Program-made: the position numbers and the translations under genes | NCBI RefSeq assembly: GCF_003611475.1 | Contig: NZ_RAXT01000024.1 | Span: 1 to 46,197 of the forward strand | DNA: 46,197 bases | Source: Acinetobacter rongchengensis | GTDB lineage: Bacteria; Pseudomonadota; Gammaproteobacteria; Pseudomonadales; Moraxellaceae | Direction: 5' to 3' | The notes under the pieces: model-generated | Told to the model about the DNA's origin: nothing | Seen by the model: the letters and a program-made list of their open reading frames with translations, nothing else | Database searches by the model: none | Shown: piece after piece, positions 28,305 through 37,737 of the stretch | Numbering within the stretch: the stretch's first letter is position 1 | How the letters are laid out: every line of letters begins with the position of its first letter

Positions 28305-28931
28305 ATGTTTAAACAGCAATTTGAATCTTACTGGACACAGTTTTCTAGTCACCTAGAAATTGACCATTCAAGTGAATTACTTCACTTATTAATCCATGCT
28401 TATTCAGAACCACAACGCCATTATCATACAGTGCAGCATATCGTTGAATGTTTAGCGCTTTTTCACCAAATAAAAGATCAACTCGAGGACCCAGTTGCGG
28501 TTGAATTGGCAATTTGGTTTCATGATGTGATTTATGATCCGCAAGCTATGGACAATGAAGAAAAAAGTGCTGAATTGATGAAACAACAGTGCCTACAGCG
28601 ATTTGAAAACGCTAAAATTCATAAAATTTATGATTGGATTATTGCGACAAAGAAGCATTTACCAGCTACAAATCAGGATCTTAATTATTTATTGGACATT
28701 GATTTGGCAATTTTGGGAAGTTCTCAACAGCGTTTTGCAGAATATGAACAACAAATTCAACAAGAATATGCATGGGTTGAAGTAACACAATATCAATTCA
28801 AAAGAACAGAAGTATTAAAATATTTTTTGGACATGAAACCTTTGTATCAGACTGAATATTTTAGAAATTTGTTGGAAGACAATGCTAAATTGAATTTAGC
28901 AAACAGCCTGAATAAATTCTCACATATTTAG
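28305..28931 (+). CDS. HD-superfamily metal-dependent phosphohydrolase-like protein
   Basis: 208 residues, matching the predicted HD phosphohydrolase group (COG4339). Metal-site motifs: RHYHTVQHIVECL near residue 35, IWFHDVIYDP (the HD pair) near residue 66, and DIDLAILG with a late Asp near residue 130. It is soluble and helical. The reaction of this group has not been established; hydrolysis of a nucleotide or phosphoester is expected. The frame is open to a TTG at 28293 and an ATG at 28299, but GGAAA lies 7 bases before the ATG at 28305, which is preferred. No partner gene is linked closely. Confidence 0.85.
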   Translation: MFKQQFESYWTQFSSHLEIDHSSELLHLLIHAYSEPQRHYHTVQHIVECLALFHQIKDQLEDPVAVELAIWFHDVIYDPQAMDNEEKSAELMKQQCLQRFENAKIHKIYDWIIATKKHLPATNQDLNYLLDIDLAILGSSQQRFAEYEQQIQQEYAWVEVTQYQFKRTEVLKYFLDMKPLYQTEYFRNLLEDNAKLNLANSLNKFSHI

Positions 28932-29013
28932 TGAGAATGCCCCATTCTAAAGACATGTTTAGGTATAAAAGTGCCATTCAATATCATGAACAGCACGAAT
29001 ACAAGCAATATGA

Positions 29014-29451
29014 TTAAGGACGAATAATCATACAGGTTGCTGTAGCATGCGCATATAACTTGCCATCTTCATCCACAAGTTTGCCTTCAGAAATTGCAAG
29101 ATTTTTACTTAAATTAATTACTGAACCAATCGCAAGGAGTTCTTTGTCTTTAGGTATAGGGCGACACATTTTGACATTTAAATCGATAGTCCCATAGCCT
29201 ACACCTGCATCCAAAGTTGTATGCACGGCACAACCCGTCGCTGAATCTAAAGCTGTTGCAGCAAAACCGCCATGTACACCACCCAAAGGATTTAAATGAC
29301 GTTGATCTGCTTTGACTTTGAAGCTGGCATGACCATTGGAGATTTCAACTAAATCCATTGGAATAGTTTCGCTAATACTTGCTCTTGGAATATGACCTGC
29401 AATCATTGCTTCTAAAAACTCTAAGCCTGTCATTTCTTTCGGATGTTTCAT
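29014..29451 (-). CDS. PaaI-family hotdog thioesterase
   Basis: 145 residues, standard length. The hotdog motif HLNPLGGVHGGFAATALDSA lies at about residues 52-71, with the G-G-V-H-G-G core and an acidic D in the following helix that is used in catalysis. The strands IDLNVKMCRPIPKD and LYAHATATCMI complete the fold. It hydrolyses acyl-CoA thioesters, often phenylacetyl or medium-chain substrates; the substrate here is not evident. Monocistronic on the minus strand; the upstream 81-residue gene is co-oriented 115 bases away. Confidence 0.9.
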   Translation of the reverse strand: MKHPKEMTGLEFLEAMIAGHIPRASISETIPMDLVEISNGHASFKVKADQRHLNPLGGVHGGFAATALDSATGCAVHTTLDAGVGYGTIDLNVKMCRPIPKDKELLAIGSVINLSKNLAISEGKLVDEDGKLYAHATATCMIIRP

Positions 29452-29566
29452 ATTTGTTCCTAATTTTTATCTTAAAAATAAGTTCCAAAAAGGAACCTTT
29501 AAATTAAGATAGGCTGAGACAAGATCACTGTCAAATCTTTTGTGGTGACTATAGGGTTAGAAAATT

Positions 29567-29812
29567 TTAGTATTCGGTATTATAGAATTTTTCAAAATGG
29601 TCAGATTGATGAATGATTTTTAGCGCAATTTTTTCGCCAGTTGCCCATGTGGCATGCGCTTTTTGCAAATCTACATCGATGATATCGAGCTCTTTACACA
29701 ATGTTCGAGTGCTTTCAATGACAATAAATTGAGGTGATTGAATTTTCAAACATTTAGCAATATAACGCTGAATGCCTTGTAATGTATAAACATCAATTAT
29801 TTTATAACGCAT
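29567..29812 (-). CDS. Small unknown soluble protein
   Basis: 81 residues. The sequence is well mixed and protein-like (MRYKIIDVYTLQGIQRYIAK, ESTRTLCKELDIIDVDLQKA, WATGEKIALKII), with predicted alternating strand and helix and no signal or membrane segment. No family recognised. The ATG at 29812 has GGAAAAT directly before it; the TTG three codons upstream is less likely. The HATWATGEKIAL segment suggests a small binding domain, but that is speculation. Confidence 0.65.
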   Translation of the reverse strand: MRYKIIDVYTLQGIQRYIAKCLKIQSPQFIVIESTRTLCKELDIIDVDLQKAHATWATGEKIALKIIHQSDHFEKFYNTEY

Positions 29813-30002
29813 ATTTTCCAAAAATTATATTTAATTTATTGTTGTTCTAGTCTAATCCTAATGAATTATAAATTTCAAATGAAAAATATTTTAAATTTAT
29901 TGTTCATAAAAAAGAAAGTATTCACAAGGACTTCATTTAAAAAGCATAGTATTTTAAAGTTCAAAGAGAACATGAATTTATAAGTAGAAAAGGAATAAAA
30001 CG

Positions 30003-30419
30003 ATGAAAGGGCAATGTCTTTGTGGTGCAACCACGTTTAATGTCGAATTGAGCAATCACGATGTACATGTGTGTCATTGTTCAATTTGTCGTCGTCAAAC
30101 CAGCGGTGTGATTATGACCATTGACATAAAACAAGGGACATTAAAGTTTGATCAGCAAGCGCATTTGAGTGTATTTAATTCATCAGAATGGGGTGAGCGA
30201 GGTTTTTGTAATGCTTGTGGTACCACATTGTTTTGGAGAACTAAAGATCAAAGTTATTGTAATATCAATGTATTCTCACTTGAAAATATTCCTCAAGATT
30301 TGAAGTTGAATCTAGAGATTTATATCGACAATAAGCCTAAATTTTATAGCTTTAATAACGAAACAAAGAAAATGACCGAGGCAGAAGTGGTGGCTTTATT
30401 TAGTGCATCAACAGAATAA
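30003..30419 (+). CDS. GFA/CENP-V family zinc-binding protein
   Basis: 138 residues with the full zinc pattern of the GFA (glutathione-dependent formaldehyde-activating enzyme-like) fold: CLCGATTF at residues 5-12, CHCSICRR at 24-31, FCNACGTTLFW near 70. The family name comes from Paracoccus Gfa, which was proposed to speed formaldehyde-glutathione adduct formation; most members have unknown roles. It is about 16 kb from the frmR-frmA pair, so a link is only a thought. Start ATG with AAAGGAAT upstream. Confidence 0.88.
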   Translation: MKGQCLCGATTFNVELSNHDVHVCHCSICRRQTSGVIMTIDIKQGTLKFDQQAHLSVFNSSEWGERGFCNACGTTLFWRTKDQSYCNINVFSLENIPQDLKLNLEIYIDNKPKFYSFNNETKKMTEAEVVALFSASTE

Positions 30420-30561
30420 ATTTAGCGATATTAGCATTATTTTAGATTAATTATTGAATTTGGATCAGAAATATTGATTTAAGACATGAGTATTAAATGC
30501 TAGCAAAAAGCTTTTGAATTTTATATACCTAGAAAAAGTTGTTGAACATGGATACTCAACG

Positions 30562-31401
30562 ATGCTGTTTAAAATAACATTGGCAATGATTGCTTTTGCT
30601 GCAAATTCTGTATTGTGTCGCTTTGCATTGGCTCAAAACCAGATTGACCCAATGAGTTTTAGTACCTTGCGGGTACTCAGTGGAGTGCTGGTTTTAAGCT
30701 CATTGTTTGTTATTGCAAAGCGTAATTCAAATATACCAATACCGTTGAATTGGGAACTCAAAAATGGATTTTATTTGGCGGTATATATTGTTGGATTTTC
30801 ATTGGCCTATGTGAAAATTGATGCAGGTGTAGGTGCATTATTATTATTTGGTACAGTGCAATTCACTATGGTGATGTATGGGCTATGCCATGGTGAAAAA
30901 ATTAATTTTAAAAGAGCATTGGGGCTGGTACTTGCCTTAGTCGGTATTGGCGTTTTACTTTTGCCCGGAGCAAATGCACCAAGTGTGGTTTATTCGATGC
31001 TGATGGTGATTTCAGGTATTGCTTGGGCGGCCTATAGCCTTTCAGGTAAAAATTCTCCACATCCTTTGAGTAGTACTTTCAGCAATTTCGTCTTGGCTGC
31101 GCCATTTGTTGTGATGGCAGGTTTTTTGTTTGCTCAAGATATACATATCAATTTACAAGGTTTTATGTTGGCAGTCGTTTCGGGTGGGCTGGCTTCAAGT
31201 GCGGCATATGTGTTGTGGTATTCCATTTTAAAACATATCGATAGAATCATGGCAAGTACGGTGCAGTTAAGTGTGCCATGTTTAGCGATTATTGGAGGTT
31301 CACTGTTTATTGGAGAAAGCATTAGTTTGAGAATATTACTCTCTTCAACCATGGTTTTATATGGAATATTATTGGTGATTTTTGCGGTAGCTAAAAAGTA
31401 A
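30562..31401 (+). CDS. DMT-superfamily (EamA) transporter
   Basis: 279 residues with about ten hydrophobic helices and the internal two-fold EamA repeat. Motifs such as DPMSFSTLRVLSG after helix 1 and GVLLLPGAN plus GIAWAAYSLSGK in the middle are typical of drug/metabolite exporters. GGLASSAAYVLWYSILKHID and GESISLRILLSS mark the second half. It is an inner-membrane exporter of an unknown small molecule. The frame is open 16 codons further up to a TTG, but that segment (NFIYLEKVVEHGYST) is not membrane-like, so the ATG at 30562 is chosen. Confidence 0.87.
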   Translation: MLFKITLAMIAFAANSVLCRFALAQNQIDPMSFSTLRVLSGVLVLSSLFVIAKRNSNIPIPLNWELKNGFYLAVYIVGFSLAYVKIDAGVGALLLFGTVQFTMVMYGLCHGEKINFKRALGLVLALVGIGVLLLPGANAPSVVYSMLMVISGIAWAAYSLSGKNSPHPLSSTFSNFVLAAPFVVMAGFLFAQDIHINLQGFMLAVVSGGLASSAAYVLWYSILKHIDRIMASTVQLSVPCLAIIGGSLFIGESISLRILLSSTMVLYGILLVIFAVAKK

Positions 31402-31635
31402 TTTAAGGTTAATTCACTTACAAGAATATCGATATTGTAGGGATACTTGTTTATTTTTTTCTTTAATTTTCAATGTTATTTTTATAAAAATTAGATATAT
31501 TCATAAAATATGCAAATTTTATTGTTTGATAAATTATTTAATATGTTAAGTACTGACTTAGCATTGACGATTCTTGATACTCAAAATATAGAATTTAATG
31601 TCATCAGATACTGAATACAACAAAATCAAGAATAT

Positions 31636-32964
31636 ATGAAAAAGTTTATCCATCTGTTTATTCCTATTCTGTTAAGTAACCTCGCCGTAGTTCTAGGGGG
31701 TGTTGCGGATACTGTATTTTTATCGCATGTCAGCACCATAGATGTTGCAGCAATGTCAGTCACGCTTTCAATTTACGCATTGGTATATATTTTAGGCTAT
31801 GGACTATTGCAAGGCATGATGCAGGAGCTTGCAGAAGCCAAAGGGCGACATGCTTTAACTGCGTCACAAATCATCATTAAACAAGGTGTGTTGATGGTGT
31901 TGTTGCTGTCGGTTTTTGGCGTCATTTTTCTTACCCATGCCGAAGCTGTTTTAAATCTTCTTAGGGCAGATCAGCATTTACAAGTTTTGGTTTTAGACTG
32001 TCTTTTTATTCTAGCTTTAGCACTTCCGGCGCAACTTTTATTACGTTCTTTTTTTATTGTGACGCAAACCTATGGGCAAGCCAAAATGGTGTTTTATGCG
32101 AATGTTTTCGCATTGCTACTCAAGTTGAGCTTATCTTATGCATTGATTTATGGTGTCGCTTATTTCAACATTCCCAAACTTGGTGTGCAAGGTGCTGTTG
32201 CTGCAACATTACTCACCCAATGGATCATGTTGTTTGTTTATTATGGGCTTTTCCTAGAGAAAAAGTATCGAATCCAATTCTCAGGTCAATTTTTTGATTT
32301 TAATATTCTCAAAAGAATTTTGAGAATAGGCTTTCCAATGGCCATTATTATTCTCATTGATGTGATTGCTGTGACCTTTATTTCACTGCTTTCTATTCCT
32401 TTAGGTAATACCGCATTAACAGCACATCAAATTGTCATGGGCATTGCGTCATTATTATTTATGTTCCCGTCATCCTTATCGGCTGCGTATAGTATTTTAA
32501 TTTCTACCAAAGTTGGAGAGGGAGATCTTCAATCTGCATGGGCGTTAACTCAGAAAGCTTTAAAAACAGGATTTGTTATTGCACTGTTTATTGTGATTTG
32601 TGTTTATGGATTTAGAGATTTATTGATCCCAATTTTCACCAAAGATGTAGCAGTCACTGGGTTGGTGACCAATTTATTATTGATCGTTTGTATTATGCAT
32701 ATTGCAGATGCCATGTTGTGTATTTTGGTGAATATGTTGCGTTGTTGGTCTGTGACCATTAGTCCTATGTTGATTTATACCTCAGTGATCCTTGTGATTG
32801 GATTGGGTGGTGGCTGGTATGTCGCTTATCATGCTGTTTCTTGGAATGGTTTTCGTATACCCGCGCTAGGTATTTATGGTTTTTGGATTTTACTGACGTT
32901 TGCTTATATTCTTGCTGTAGCAGTGTGCAGCTTATGTTTAAGATATCGTAAATATTTGAAATAA
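31636..32964 (+). CDS. MATE-family multidrug/Na+ antiporter
   Basis: 442 residues and about twelve membrane helices. Starts MKKFIHLFIPILLSNLA, then GGVADTVFLSHVSTIDVAAM, the classic first MATE motif (NxxxxVDxxxxG-like). The second half repeats the pattern with RIGFPMAIIILIDVIAVTFI and LTAHQIVMGIASL. MATE proteins export cationic compounds against a Na+ or H+ gradient. Basic residues cluster at KKYRIQF and at the C-terminus. Monocistronic, with a bidirectional terminator about 95 bases downstream. Confidence 0.9.
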   Translation: MKKFIHLFIPILLSNLAVVLGGVADTVFLSHVSTIDVAAMSVTLSIYALVYILGYGLLQGMMQELAEAKGRHALTASQIIIKQGVLMVLLLSVFGVIFLTHAEAVLNLLRADQHLQVLVLDCLFILALALPAQLLLRSFFIVTQTYGQAKMVFYANVFALLLKLSLSYALIYGVAYFNIPKLGVQGAVAATLLTQWIMLFVYYGLFLEKKYRIQFSGQFFDFNILKRILRIGFPMAIIILIDVIAVTFISLLSIPLGNTALTAHQIVMGIASLLFMFPSSLSAAYSILISTKVGEGDLQSAWALTQKALKTGFVIALFIVICVYGFRDLLIPIFTKDVAVTGLVTNLLLIVCIMHIADAMLCILVNMLRCWSVTISPMLIYTSVILVIGLGGGWYVAYHAVSWNGFRIPALGIYGFWILLTFAYILAVAVCSLCLRYRKYLK

Positions 32965-33056
32965 CGTACTTAAATACTTTAATCATTCAATCTACTATTT
33001 CATTCAAAGATTGAAGTTATTTCAGGGCAAAATAGATAGATGGTAAGAGGGAGAAT

Positions 33057-33091
33057 AAAAACCCGCAGAGTAGAACTGAGCGGGTTTTTAG
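33057..33091. terminator. Bidirectional terminator downstream of MATE gene
   Basis: Perfect 10-bp stem AAAAACCCGC/GCGGGTTTTT with a 13-base loop, T runs on both strands. Confidence 0.85.
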
Positions 33092-33108
33092 TCTAAGAAT
33101 TTATGGGT

Positions 33109-33190
33109 TAGACTTCTTGCGTAAGTCGAGTTGTGATGAGCATTTAATTTATTACAGAAAGTCCCTCTCCTTTTAAAGGAGAGGGACTTT
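33109..33190. repeat. Dispersed intergenic repeat, copy 1, with hairpin
   Basis: The left part (33109-33152, containing TAAGTCGAGTTGTGATGAGC) recurs at 40871-40915 with few changes. The right part is a perfect 13-bp hairpin AAAGTCCCTCTCC/GGAGAGGGACTTT (33158-33190). It sits between convergent genes and may double as the aminotransferase terminator region. Confidence 0.75.
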
Positions 33191-33235
33191 CAATCTTAAT
33201 TCCTGATCATTTTGGACTTTCGCAAATGATTTATT

Positions 33236-34471
33236 TTACTTCGCAGCTTTTTCAGCTTCAATTGATGCAATTGCAGCATCTACACCTTCAATTGAATCAG
33301 CAGCTTTTTTGATACGCGCAAGTGCATCTACAAGGACTTCATCCGCAGTTGCATACGAAATACGCATGAAACCACCTAAACCGAATGCATCACCTGGAAC
33401 AACCGCAACACCAGTTTCTTCCAATAACCATTCAGAGAATTCTGTGCAAGATTTTAAACCTTTAGCACGGATCAATGGACGAATATTTGCATAAGCATAG
33501 AATGCGCCGTCAGCGGGTAAGCATGAAATACCGTTGATTTGATTTAAACCATTCACTACCAAATCATGGCGACGTTTGAATGCTTCGATCATTGGCTCAA
33601 GTACATCTTGTGGACCATTTAACGCAGCTTCAGCAGCAACTTGTGAAATTGACGTTGGGTTAGATGTAGACTGTGATTGGATTTTTTTCATTGCGCCAAT
33701 CAGCTTAGCTGGACCTGCTGCATAGCCAATACGCCAGCCAGTCATTGCATAGGCTTTAGACACGCCATTTAACACGATTGTACGGTCATAAAGATCAGGT
33801 GCAACGGTTGCGATGTTATAGAACTCGTCATCCCAACGGATTGGTTCATACATATCGTCAGAAGCAACAAAAACTTCAGGGTATTTACGTAAAACTTCAG
33901 CTAAAGCTTCTAATTCAGCTTTGGTATAAATCATACCTGTAGGGTTTGAAGGGCTGTTTAACACCACCAAACGTGTTTTGTCAGTGATTGCTGCTTCTAA
34001 TTGAGCAGGCGTGATTTTGAAACGTTGTTCTTCACCACATTTCACAATCACTGGAACGCCTTCAGCGATAATCACCATGTCTGGGTAACTTACCCAATAT
34101 GGTGCAGGAATAATTACTTCGTCGCCTTTGTTTAATAAAGCAAGTGCTAAGTTAAAGAATGATTGTTTACCACCACAAGAAACCAAGATTTGGTTTGCAG
34201 CGTAGTCTAAATTATTATCACGTTTTAACTTTGCAATAATTGCTTTTTTAAGGCCTGGCGTACCATCTACAGCTGTGTATTTGGTAAAACCGTTGTTAAT
34301 TGCTTGAATAGCAGCATCTTTGATGTGTTGTGGGGTATCAAAGTCAGGTTCACCTGCACCTAAACCAATTACATTTTTACCTGCAGCTTTTAATTCAGCT
34401 GCTTTGTTGGTAACCGCAAGAGTTGGGGACGGTTTGATGGCATTAACACGATCTGAAAGACGTACGTCCAC
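33236..34471 (-). CDS. Pyridoxal-phosphate aminotransferase, aspartate type (class I)
   Basis: 411 residues. Class Igamma/Ib aspartate aminotransferase features: VIGLGAGEPDFDTP near residue 35, VSCGGKQSFFNLA, VLNSPSNPTG, SDDMYEPI, and the PLP-binding Lys in NGVSKAYAMTGWRIGYA near residue 238. A C-terminal FGLGGFMRISYAT closes the site. It transfers amino groups between aspartate (or related amino acids) and 2-oxoglutarate in the cytoplasm. The frame is open 16 codons upstream, but AAGGA lies before GTG at 34471 and the protein then starts VDVRLSDRVNAIKPS, as relatives do; GTG is taken as start. A C-terminal Ala/Glu-rich tail is slightly longer than usual. Confidence 0.92.
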   Translation of the reverse strand: MDVRLSDRVNAIKPSPTLAVTNKAAELKAAGKNVIGLGAGEPDFDTPQHIKDAAIQAINNGFTKYTAVDGTPGLKKAIIAKLKRDNNLDYAANQILVSCGGKQSFFNLALALLNKGDEVIIPAPYWVSYPDMVIIAEGVPVIVKCGEEQRFKITPAQLEAAITDKTRLVVLNSPSNPTGMIYTKAELEALAEVLRKYPEVFVASDDMYEPIRWDDEFYNIATVAPDLYDRTIVLNGVSKAYAMTGWRIGYAAGPAKLIGAMKKIQSQSTSNPTSISQVAAEAALNGPQDVLEPMIEAFKRRHDLVVNGLNQINGISCLPADGAFYAYANIRPLIRAKGLKSCTEFSEWLLEETGVAVVPGDAFGLGGFMRISYATADEVLVDALARIKKAADSIEGVDAAIASIEAEKAAK

Positions 34472-34690
34472 GGCATTATTCCTTCTTATAGGGATTAAAA
34501 ATAAAAAGCACACTATCATAGCCTAAAATAGTGCATATCGTTGCTTAATATCTAAACAAATTCACTAGAAATTTACGAAAATTAAAATTTACTGTATCAA
34601 GCCACTACAAATATCCAATCCATAACATGAGCGCTCGCATCATTCAGCAATTTTACGTACAATACGCTCAGTTGAAATTGAGTGAATCAT

Positions 34691-34873
34691 ATGAGCACCC
34701 AAAATACTCCCAAAAAAAAGTCATTGGTGAAGTTACCATTCCCAATGCCATCAGCTTCGGCTGAAAATCAGGATGACGTGGCTCACAATCAAGTGCGCCC
34801 AAAACCTGAACAGTACGCAGATCGGACATGGATGCCGCCACGTGGTACACGTCGTTCGATGGGTAAAAGGTAA
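34691..34873 (+). CDS. Small basic, Pro-rich unknown protein
   Basis: 60 residues, from ATG 34691 (GTG at 34682 is possible). Rich in Lys, Arg and Pro (PKKKSLVKLPFPMP, RPKPEQYADRTWMPPRGTRR) and likely disordered. It is followed 3 bases after its stop by a good terminator, which argues that the frame is transcribed and real. No family recognised. The gene stands alone between two minus-strand genes. Confidence 0.6.
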   Translation: MSTQNTPKKKSLVKLPFPMPSASAENQDDVAHNQVRPKPEQYADRTWMPPRGTRRSMGKR

Positions 34874-34876
34874 TAT

Positions 34877-34902
34877 AAAAGGTGCATGAAGCACCTTTTT
34901 TT
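34877..34902. terminator. Terminator after the small basic protein gene, bidirectional
   Basis: 9-bp stem AAAAGGTGC/GCACCTTTT with a 5-nt ATGAA loop and T runs on both sides. It also lies 36 bases past the end of the minus-strand GGDEF gene. Confidence 0.88.
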
Positions 34903-34937
34903 ATAGCAGATTTTTTTAATCAATCATTAAATAAGAT

Positions 34938-36383
34938 TTAGTTGTCTATGGGTTGAGTAAAATACTCATAATAATCTTTTTTCTTTTTATACATCACTTG
35001 ATCTGCACGTCTTAACATATCTTCAACCTTTTCGTTGGGTTGAGTTGTTGCATGACCTATTGCAATGCTAATGGGGTGTGATGAATAGTATTGATTATCA
35101 ATATTCAATAGTTCTTCAATGGTCATAATGATTGAATCTACAGCTTGCTGATTGGCACCTGACATCATCACGACAAATTCGTCACCACCGATTCGAGAAG
35201 CGGTATGGCTGGTATGTGTCACTGTACGATTGAGTATATTACCCATGCGACGAAGTAATTCATCACCTACATCATGCCCATATTGGTCATTGACTGTCTT
35301 TAAGCCATTCATATCAATGAAAATAGCTGAAACAGGGCGGAGTATACTACGTTCTAAGCGGTGAATTTCTTCTGTATAAAATGATCGATTGAACAGTTTG
35401 GTTAACACATCGTGTTTGCCTAAATATTCTAAATAGCTTTCAGCTTTTTTACGTGCAGTAATATCGGTCAATGCAACTTGAACCAAACTCCAATCATCTT
35501 CATAACCTGGGAAAACGGTAAATTGCAACAGTACATTTCGAATAGACCCATCGAGTGCATAATTGATCGCTTCACGTTGATGATGGATTTTTCCATTCCA
35601 TAATTCAATCAATTGTTCACGAAAAGTTTGGTGCATTTCTTTCGCAAAAACCCGATACAGATTTTTAAATAAAGTTTCTTTATCTGCTGCCTTAAATAAA
35701 TCTAAGGTAGCTTGGTTAACGTCCAGTAAAATAATGTCTTCAACACATTGATTGACAAAATCTGTATGCACATCTAGAAAAGTACGAAAGTCTTCAATGC
35801 CCACTTGACGTAATTGATCTAGACGCATTTTTACACGGCTAAAATCCTCAACCCATAATGAGGTAGGAGAATAAATAAAGCGAGATTCAGCAAGTTGGCG
35901 ATTTTTTTCTTCGTTGCGATGCGCATTTTGATAATCTGTAATATCTTCAGTCGTGATTAGGACTTGATTAAAGGTATCTTCTGAACCAGGAAGTACCACT
36001 GCTCTAAGTTTAATATCGAGTTTTTTACCTGAAATTGTATAATTTGTGGTGGTGCTTAAATACTCATTATTACCATTCCATAAAGAGACTAATTCAAATA
36101 AATGTACTTTAAACATTTCTTTTTGGAAAATAATATTGAGGTTTTGACATAAGTGTTGTTGATTATTTGCTTCAAAAAGATCTAAAGTTTTTTTATTGAC
36201 TTTAATAATTTTAATTTTATGGGCACATTCTATAACCAAATCAAAATTTTCTTCTAAAAATGGTTGGAGATCTGTAATTCCTTGTGCTTTCCAAAGGTCG
36301 AATTGTTCTTTGATTTCACTCATATCTTCTAACCACATGGGGATCGGTGATATATCAAATATAGTGGAATTCATAATATCCAT
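34938..36383 (-). CDS. Diguanylate cyclase with two tandem PAS-like sensor domains
   Basis: 481 residues. Two homologous ~140-residue N-terminal domains each start with SPxxLWxED, contain FL...D.V..C...I...V...TLDLF and end in a VLITTEDIT or VQVALTDIT strand, the classic PAS ending. A linker (ARKKAESYLEYLGKHDVLTKLFNR) leads to a GGDEF domain with an intact RIGGDEFVV active site near residue 398 and the DMNGLKTVNDQYGHDVGDELL segment. No RxxD inhibitory site is visible before GGDEF. It makes cyclic di-GMP and is cytoplasmic by lack of membrane segments. ATG 36383 is preferred over a TTG 23 codons up. Confidence 0.9.
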   Translation of the reverse strand: MDIMNSTIFDISPIPMWLEDMSEIKEQFDLWKAQGITDLQPFLEENFDLVIECAHKIKIIKVNKKTLDLFEANNQQHLCQNLNIIFQKEMFKVHLFELVSLWNGNNEYLSTTTNYTISGKKLDIKLRAVVLPGSEDTFNQVLITTEDITDYQNAHRNEEKNRQLAESRFIYSPTSLWVEDFSRVKMRLDQLRQVGIEDFRTFLDVHTDFVNQCVEDIILLDVNQATLDLFKAADKETLFKNLYRVFAKEMHQTFREQLIELWNGKIHHQREAINYALDGSIRNVLLQFTVFPGYEDDWSLVQVALTDITARKKAESYLEYLGKHDVLTKLFNRSFYTEEIHRLERSILRPVSAIFIDMNGLKTVNDQYGHDVGDELLRRMGNILNRTVTHTSHTASRIGGDEFVVMMSGANQQAVDSIIMTIEELLNIDNQYYSSHPISIAIGHATTQPNEKVEDMLRRADQVMYKKKKDYYEYFTQPIDN

Positions 36384-36957
36384 TACAGGATTCTCATTTG
36401 TTTTTAAGTTCTGATTTAAGCGGAAATATACCTTAAAAGTCTCTAATATCAAAATACTAAAAATAAAAAATTGTTTATTATTTGTTTTTTAATTTTTATA
36501 TTTTTTAGTATAACTTATTAAAAGCAATTTAATTTTTAAATGCCTGAAGGGTGATAATGATCTTCTCTTAAATTAAGTCTTGGTATGAAATACAATAAAT
36601 TAAATAACAGTAAGAATTGATAAATTAAGATTTGCTCAACTATAGAGTGGGTATATTAGATTATTTTGGTAAGTATATCTAATCAATAGTTGTGTACTGA
36701 TGAGTTCTAATAATAAGTAAAATAATTCAAATAATGATTTTATATTTAAATATAAGTGCATTTTAATTGTCATTAAGTGTTAATGATCATTGCGTGGGGA
36801 TGTATAAAAGTTACAGATGAATAATTCCTTAAAATAAATAAGGGATCAGTTTAATTATATAATCTCTGATCCCGAGTCTTTAACAATTTGAGTTTTCACT
36901 ATTCATCATGATTGAATAATCATTTATAACTGATGAAATTAATATCAATTCCATTAT
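36384..36957. other. 574-bp gap without a recognised gene
   Basis: Very AT-rich. It holds the GGDEF gene's promoter region and, at 36842-36873, an 8-bp inverted repeat GGGATCAG/CTGATCCC with a 16-base loop, which could act as a weak terminator of an unseen transcript or of the macro-like gene. No coding frame or RNA gene could be supported. Confidence 0.45.
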
Positions 36958-37737
36958 TTATTTCTTGGAATGATTTTCCGCCTTTGGTGGCGCAATTGTT
37001 CGTTTACCATTCCAGACATCAATAAAATCATTTTCGTTTAAATGATAAAGCTCTAATAAGGCTAAGATTGCACCACCTAAAATCATTGAGCCTTTAGTAT
37101 CGGGTTGGAATTCCTGTGTTTTAGCATGCAGATTATGCAAAATATCTTGGATCTCAAACTCACGATCACGACCATTACTATCCGTTGGGTACATCGGGGT
37201 ATTTAGAATAATTGTCGCTAAACTCTTTTCGGAATCGCTTAAATCTAAACCTTGTATCGCTTGATCAAGATCGGTACTAAAAATAACGTGATCATTGATA
37301 AAACTATGCAGCAATTTTTGAGTGAGTTTAGGTAGCGTTCTTTCGACAAAAGGACGGAAAGATTGTGGAAAAATCACGTTGTGTGAGATACCTTTAAACA
37401 TCGGTGCAATTTCTTCAACTTTATAGCCTGCGACACCACAACCGACGGAAGTAATAAAATATTTTAGCTTAGGATGATTTTGCGTATAAATTTTAAAGTC
37501 GTCTATGTAGTGCTGAATTTGCGAAAGTGGCATTTGTTGCAAATGTTCATTCATGGTCGGAATTGCAAAACTTTGTCCAGACCAACCACGTCCAACGCCT
37601 TTCATCGCACCAAAATGTAAATGCGCCGTTTTTGCAGCACCGCCTTGATGTGTGCCTGCCATATTGCTACCAAATACAAAAACCGTATCTTCTGCTAAGC
37701 TTTTGATTATGCTTTCATCATGATATTGATAAGTCAT
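36958..37737 (-). CDS. Macro-domain-like protein
   Basis: 259 residues. The N-terminal ~130 residues have the VFVFGSNMAGTHQGGAAKTA pattern, then GAMKGVGRGWSGQSFAIPTM and FITSVGCGVAGYKVEEIAPMF, as in phage and bacterial macro-like proteins that bind ADP-ribose-type ligands. The C-terminal half (about 140-259) is helical and resembles no family I can name. Cytoplasmic. No operon partner: uvrB is divergent, 260 bases away. The ligand and function are inferred from fold resemblance only. Confidence 0.72.
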   Translation of the reverse strand: MTYQYHDESIIKSLAEDTVFVFGSNMAGTHQGGAAKTAHLHFGAMKGVGRGWSGQSFAIPTMNEHLQQMPLSQIQHYIDDFKIYTQNHPKLKYFITSVGCGVAGYKVEEIAPMFKGISHNVIFPQSFRPFVERTLPKLTQKLLHSFINDHVIFSTDLDQAIQGLDLSDSEKSLATIILNTPMYPTDSNGRDREFEIQDILHNLHAKTQEFQPDTKGSMILGGAILALLELYHLNENDFIDVWNGKRTIAPPKAENHSKK

